This document shows, in pieces, positions 61,264 through 64,000 of a DNA stretch of 64,000 nt. Under the pieces are notes generated by a model. The model was not told the origin of the DNA, searched no databases, and saw only the letters and a program-made list of their open reading frames with translations. The translations under genes and the position numbers were made by a program. The DNA is from Saccharopolyspora gloriosae (GTDB lineage Bacteria > Actinomycetota > Actinomycetes > Mycobacteriales > Pseudonocardiaceae): positions 3,395,470-3,459,469 of the forward strand of contig NZ_CP059557.1 of NCBI RefSeq assembly GCF_022828475.1, in the 5' to 3' direction. Each line of letters begins with the position of its first letter. Position 1 is the first letter of the stretch.

Positions 61264-63608
61264 GCAGGCTGCGCACCTGGGCCGCCGATCTCATCCTCGG
61301 CGTGCGGCTGGCCATCGGTGATCGCCACTCTCCGTGGGGCCGGCTCGCGCTGATGACCGTCGGCGTCGGCATCGGTGTCGCGGTCCTGCTGGCCAGTGCG
61401 TCGATGCCGGCCTGGATGGACGGCAGGGACGCCCGCATCGCGCCGCGCAACATGCAGGCCGCCAGCTCTGCCCAGTCCCACACCCCCGCCGCGGTGCTCG
61501 GCATCGACGCAACGACCTCGTTCCACGACAAGAGGATCGAAGGAAGGAAGCTGCAGCCGCAGCGGCCGGACGCGCCGTTGCCCGCAGGCCTGCACCGGTA
61601 CCCGGCGCCGGGTGAACTGGTGGTGTCCCCGGCGCTCCAGGCATTGCTCGAGGAACCCGGGTCCGAGCTGCTGCGGCAACGGCTCGACGGACGCATCGTC
61701 GACCAGATCGGCCCGGAGGGACTGCTGGTTCCCGGCGAGCTGTACTACTACGCCGGCACCACCGGACTGACGGAGTGGAACGCCACCCATCGCGTCGACG
61801 ACCACTTCGGGGAGGCCCGTGAGCCGGGCAGCTTGCCCCAGGACGCCTGGCTGATGTGGGTGATGGGCGTTTCCGTGCTGCTGCTGCCGGTGGTGGTGTT
61901 CGTGGTGAGCACGGCCCGGCTCGCGGAGGCCGCGCGGCAGCGGCGGCTCGCCGCCCTGCGGCTGGTCGGCGCCAGTGCCTGGCAGGTACGCCGCATCGCC
62001 TCAGGGGAGAGCCTCGTCGGATCGGTCGCCGGGGTCGTCGCAGGCTGGGCGATGTTCCTGAGCGCCCGTGCGATCGCCGGGAGCATGGACGTCGTCACCG
62101 AACTGATCACCGTCACCGACATCACCCCCGTGTGGTGGATGGCGGTGCTGATCACCCTCGGGGTGCCTGTGGTGACGGTGCTCGTCTCGCTGGCGTCCTT
62201 GCGCGGCGCGGTCCGGGAACCGTTGCGGTGGGTCCGGCAGGGCTTGCCGGTGCGGCGGCGGCTGTGGGTGCGGTGCGTTCCACTCGTCGCCGGCGTCGCG
62301 GGCGTCCTCGCGACCCGCGCGATGCCGTGGAACGATCAGGACATCGTCGTGTACGGGCTGGTCGGTTCGATCTCGCTGATTCTCGTGTCGGTTCCGCTGC
62401 TGCTGCCGTGGACGTTGGACGCGCTGGCCCAGCGGTCGCGCGGCGGACCGGTGGCGTGGCAGCTCGCGCTGCGCAGGCTGCACTTCACCAGCGGCACCGC
62501 CGCGCGCTCGGTGAGCGCCATCGCCGTTGTGGTCACCGGCGTGATCGGCCTCCAGACCTTGATCGCCACGTCGGAACAGTCGGCGGCGGAAAGCCGGTCG
62601 AAGGCCGTCGCGCAACCGAACATCACGGTGACGGCCACTGAGGATCTGCAGGGGCGCGACGGCCTCACCCCCTCGCTCGCCGAAATCCGGTCGATTCCCG
62701 GAGTGCGCGCCGTGTCCGGCGACCATTCGGTGGACCTGAGATCCGGGGGGACGGACCCCCGCTGGTTGTCGGTGAAGATCGCGGATTGCGCGACGATCGC
62801 TCGTCTCGCTCAGGTCGACGACTGCGCCGACGGAGCCGCGTACCGAACCGACCAGGGCCGCGGTCAGAGCGCCGACGTCGATTCGAGCGGGCTGCGAGTC
62901 GACGAGGGTGACCTGTGGGAGATCTACACCCGTGGCACCATCGCCAACGGCGCCGGCACGGTGGCCTGGCAGGTTCCTCCGTTGCAGGACGTCGGGGCGA
63001 CCGCCGATCGGATGATGGGCACGGAGCTGCTGCTGACGCCCGCCGCCGCCACCGGCATTCCGATGGAGACCCGTTCGGTGGAGCTCGACGTCGAGGTCGA
63101 CGACGACGCCCCGCCGGAATTGATCGAGTCGGTGCGCAACGTGGTGGCCGCAAACCTGACCGCCGGGTCGGTGGAGCCTCCCCGGACCAATCAGGACAAC
63201 TCGGATGAGCAGATCCGCGCGATCAAGTACGCGTTGCTGCTCGGAGCATTGGTCACGTTCTCCCTGATCGGGTGCAGTCTGCTGGTCACCGCGATCGAGC
63301 AGATCCAGGAACGGACCCGGCCGATGGCGGTGCTCGGTGCCGTCGGCGCCCGGCGCAGCACGCTGGTGTGGTCGGCGTTCCTGCAGAACGCGGTGCCGAT
63401 GTTGCTCACCGCGGTGCTCGCGGTGCCCGTCGGTCTGGGATTGGGGGCGTTGCTCATCGTGACGCTCCTGGAGACCTTCCCGGTCTTCGACTTCGTCGGG
63501 ATTGGCGCGGTGTTGAGCTTCGCCGCGGTCTCGGTGCTGGTCGTGACCGCGTTGACCGCTCCGGCGCTGTCCCGCGCCATGAGTTCCGAAGGCCTGCACA
63601 CGGAGTAG
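61260..63608 (+). CDS. FtsX-type ABC transporter permease
   Basis: A 782-residue permease. The first helix (LALMTVGVGIGVAVLLASAS) is followed by a large extracytoplasmic domain at about 45-195. Two FtsX cores follow: the first with MWVMGVSVLLLPVVVFVVS and RRLAALRLVGASAWQVRRIA, the second near the C-terminus with YALLLGALVTFSLIGCSLLV and RPMAVLGAVGARRSTLVW. A second external region lies between them (about 450-650). This is the long two-core permease used by actinobacterial LolD-type pairs; the cargo is unknown. The ATG overlaps the ATPase stop by four bases. Confidence 0.9.
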   Translation: MSRLRTWAADLILGVRLAIGDRHSPWGRLALMTVGVGIGVAVLLASASMPAWMDGRDARIAPRNMQAASSAQSHTPAAVLGIDATTSFHDKRIEGRKLQPQRPDAPLPAGLHRYPAPGELVVSPALQALLEEPGSELLRQRLDGRIVDQIGPEGLLVPGELYYYAGTTGLTEWNATHRVDDHFGEAREPGSLPQDAWLMWVMGVSVLLLPVVVFVVSTARLAEAARQRRLAALRLVGASAWQVRRIASGESLVGSVAGVVAGWAMFLSARAIAGSMDVVTELITVTDITPVWWMAVLITLGVPVVTVLVSLASLRGAVREPLRWVRQGLPVRRRLWVRCVPLVAGVAGVLATRAMPWNDQDIVVYGLVGSISLILVSVPLLLPWTLDALAQRSRGGPVAWQLALRRLHFTSGTAARSVSAIAVVVTGVIGLQTLIATSEQSAAESRSKAVAQPNITVTATEDLQGRDGLTPSLAEIRSIPGVRAVSGDHSVDLRSGGTDPRWLSVKIADCATIARLAQVDDCADGAAYRTDQGRGQSADVDSSGLRVDEGDLWEIYTRGTIANGAGTVAWQVPPLQDVGATADRMMGTELLLTPAAATGIPMETRSVELDVEVDDDAPPELIESVRNVVAANLTAGSVEPPRTNQDNSDEQIRAIKYALLLGALVTFSLIGCSLLVTAIEQIQERTRPMAVLGAVGARRSTLVWSAFLQNAVPMLLTAVLAVPVGLGLGALLIVTLLETFPVFDFVGIGAVLSFAAVSVLVVTALTAPALSRAMSSEGLHTE

Positions 63609-63737
63609 CCCGCACCGGGCCGTCACCTCCGCGCATTCGCGCGCCGCGACATATCTATCGGCACGATGTCTTCAGTGTCGACTGAAATTAATCCGAAGCG
63701 ACTGAAGACCGACAAGAACAGCAACGAAGCAAGAGGC

Positions 63738-63845
63738 CTACTTCAGCCGTCGGCGGCGCAGATCGGTGCGGATGTCCCACGCCGTCCACCAGACGCCGCC
63801 CAGCGCCACCGCGCCCAGCAGGAACAGCAGCAGGTACTCGCTCAT
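63738..63845 (-). CDS. 35-residue membrane protein
   Basis: ATG 63845 is preceded by GGGAG seven bases upstream. The protein MSEYLLLFLLGAVALGGVWW plus TAWDIRTDLRRRRLK has one membrane helix and a strongly basic tail, as in small membrane regulators or subunits. It is convergent with the ABC permease. No family was recognised. Upstream (63846-64000) nothing else is visible, so a partner gene may lie beyond the window. Confidence 0.55.
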   Translation of the reverse strand: MSEYLLLFLLGAVALGGVWWTAWDIRTDLRRRRLK

Positions 63846-64000
63846 GGCAGGGCTCCCGGAACGGTCCTCGGAAAGATCGTCCGCGGACTCGGCCGGATTC
63901 GCCGCCGCGGGACACCGTGTCCAGTGGTCTCGGCACCGGACACGGCTCCGAGCCTAGTGACGTCCGCCTCCTGATCGCCGGATGGAAACGGGCGCCCGCG

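Overview
The window is very GC-rich, gene-dense DNA with many GTG starts, ATGA/GTGA stop-start overlaps and strong third-position GC bias. It reads as a chromosome segment of a filamentous-type actinomycete. DevR/DevS, CrtT/CrtU aromatic-carotenoid enzymes, an actinobacterial Ku, DUF5313 and the VdcBCD genes fit the order Pseudonocardiales; that placement is an inference from gene content, not from a marker gene.

Layout. 1-2.4 kb: a LysR regulator cut by the window edge, divergent from an MFS exporter, then a Nudix hydrolase. 2.9-5.4 kb: a sulfone/sulfur-scavenging monooxygenase pair (SfnG plus a DszC-like flavoenzyme). 6.0-8.5 kb: a DevR regulator and a DevS-type haem-sensor kinase facing each other. 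8.7-12.7 kb: MerR and MarR regulators divergent from a VdcBCD hydroxyarylic-acid decarboxylase operon with a fourth small gene. 12.7-17.3 kb: a drug-type MFS exporter and a GH78 rhamnosidase. 17.4-25.3 kb: a sulfate-activation and sulfation block (APS kinase fused to a degenerate ATP sulfurylase, TauE/SafE transporter, CysQ, CysD, CysN, a PAPS-type sulfotransferase and a Tat-exported arylsulfotransferase). 25.5-31.7 kb: mixed genes (PLP enzyme, epimerase, ATP-grasp remnant, universal stress protein, subtilase, two small proteins). 31.9-36.3 kb: Rieske protein and crtB-crtT-crtU. 36.4-40.5 kb: FAS1 lipoprotein, membrane-anchored sulfite-oxidase-like protein, an unknown gene and a PPOX-fold protein. 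41-45.5 kb: Clp ATPase and the two-gene NHEJ set (Ku, LigD polymerase). 45.7-47.1 kb: an IS30-family insertion sequence.

47.1-60.2 kb is the most coherent block. It holds the complete selenocysteine machinery (selB, selA, tRNA-Sec, selD) and, 3 kb further on, a formate dehydrogenase operon. The catalytic subunit of that enzyme is interrupted by an in-frame UGA, followed by a hairpin with the architecture of the E. coli fdhF SECIS. A TetR/MFS pair sits between the two parts. The window ends with a LolD/FtsX-type ABC transporter and a 35-residue membrane protein.

Beyond genes, three intergenic copies of a nested inverted repeat of about 110-180 bp (10.5, 23.6 and 40.8 kb) form a repeat family. 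Two genes (the LysR gene and the DszC-like gene) each appear to need one extra base in a run of four G. Candidate DevR-type operator sequences lie upstream of devR, the stress-protein gene and the formate dehydrogenase operon, which would link the haem sensor to low-oxygen formate metabolism.
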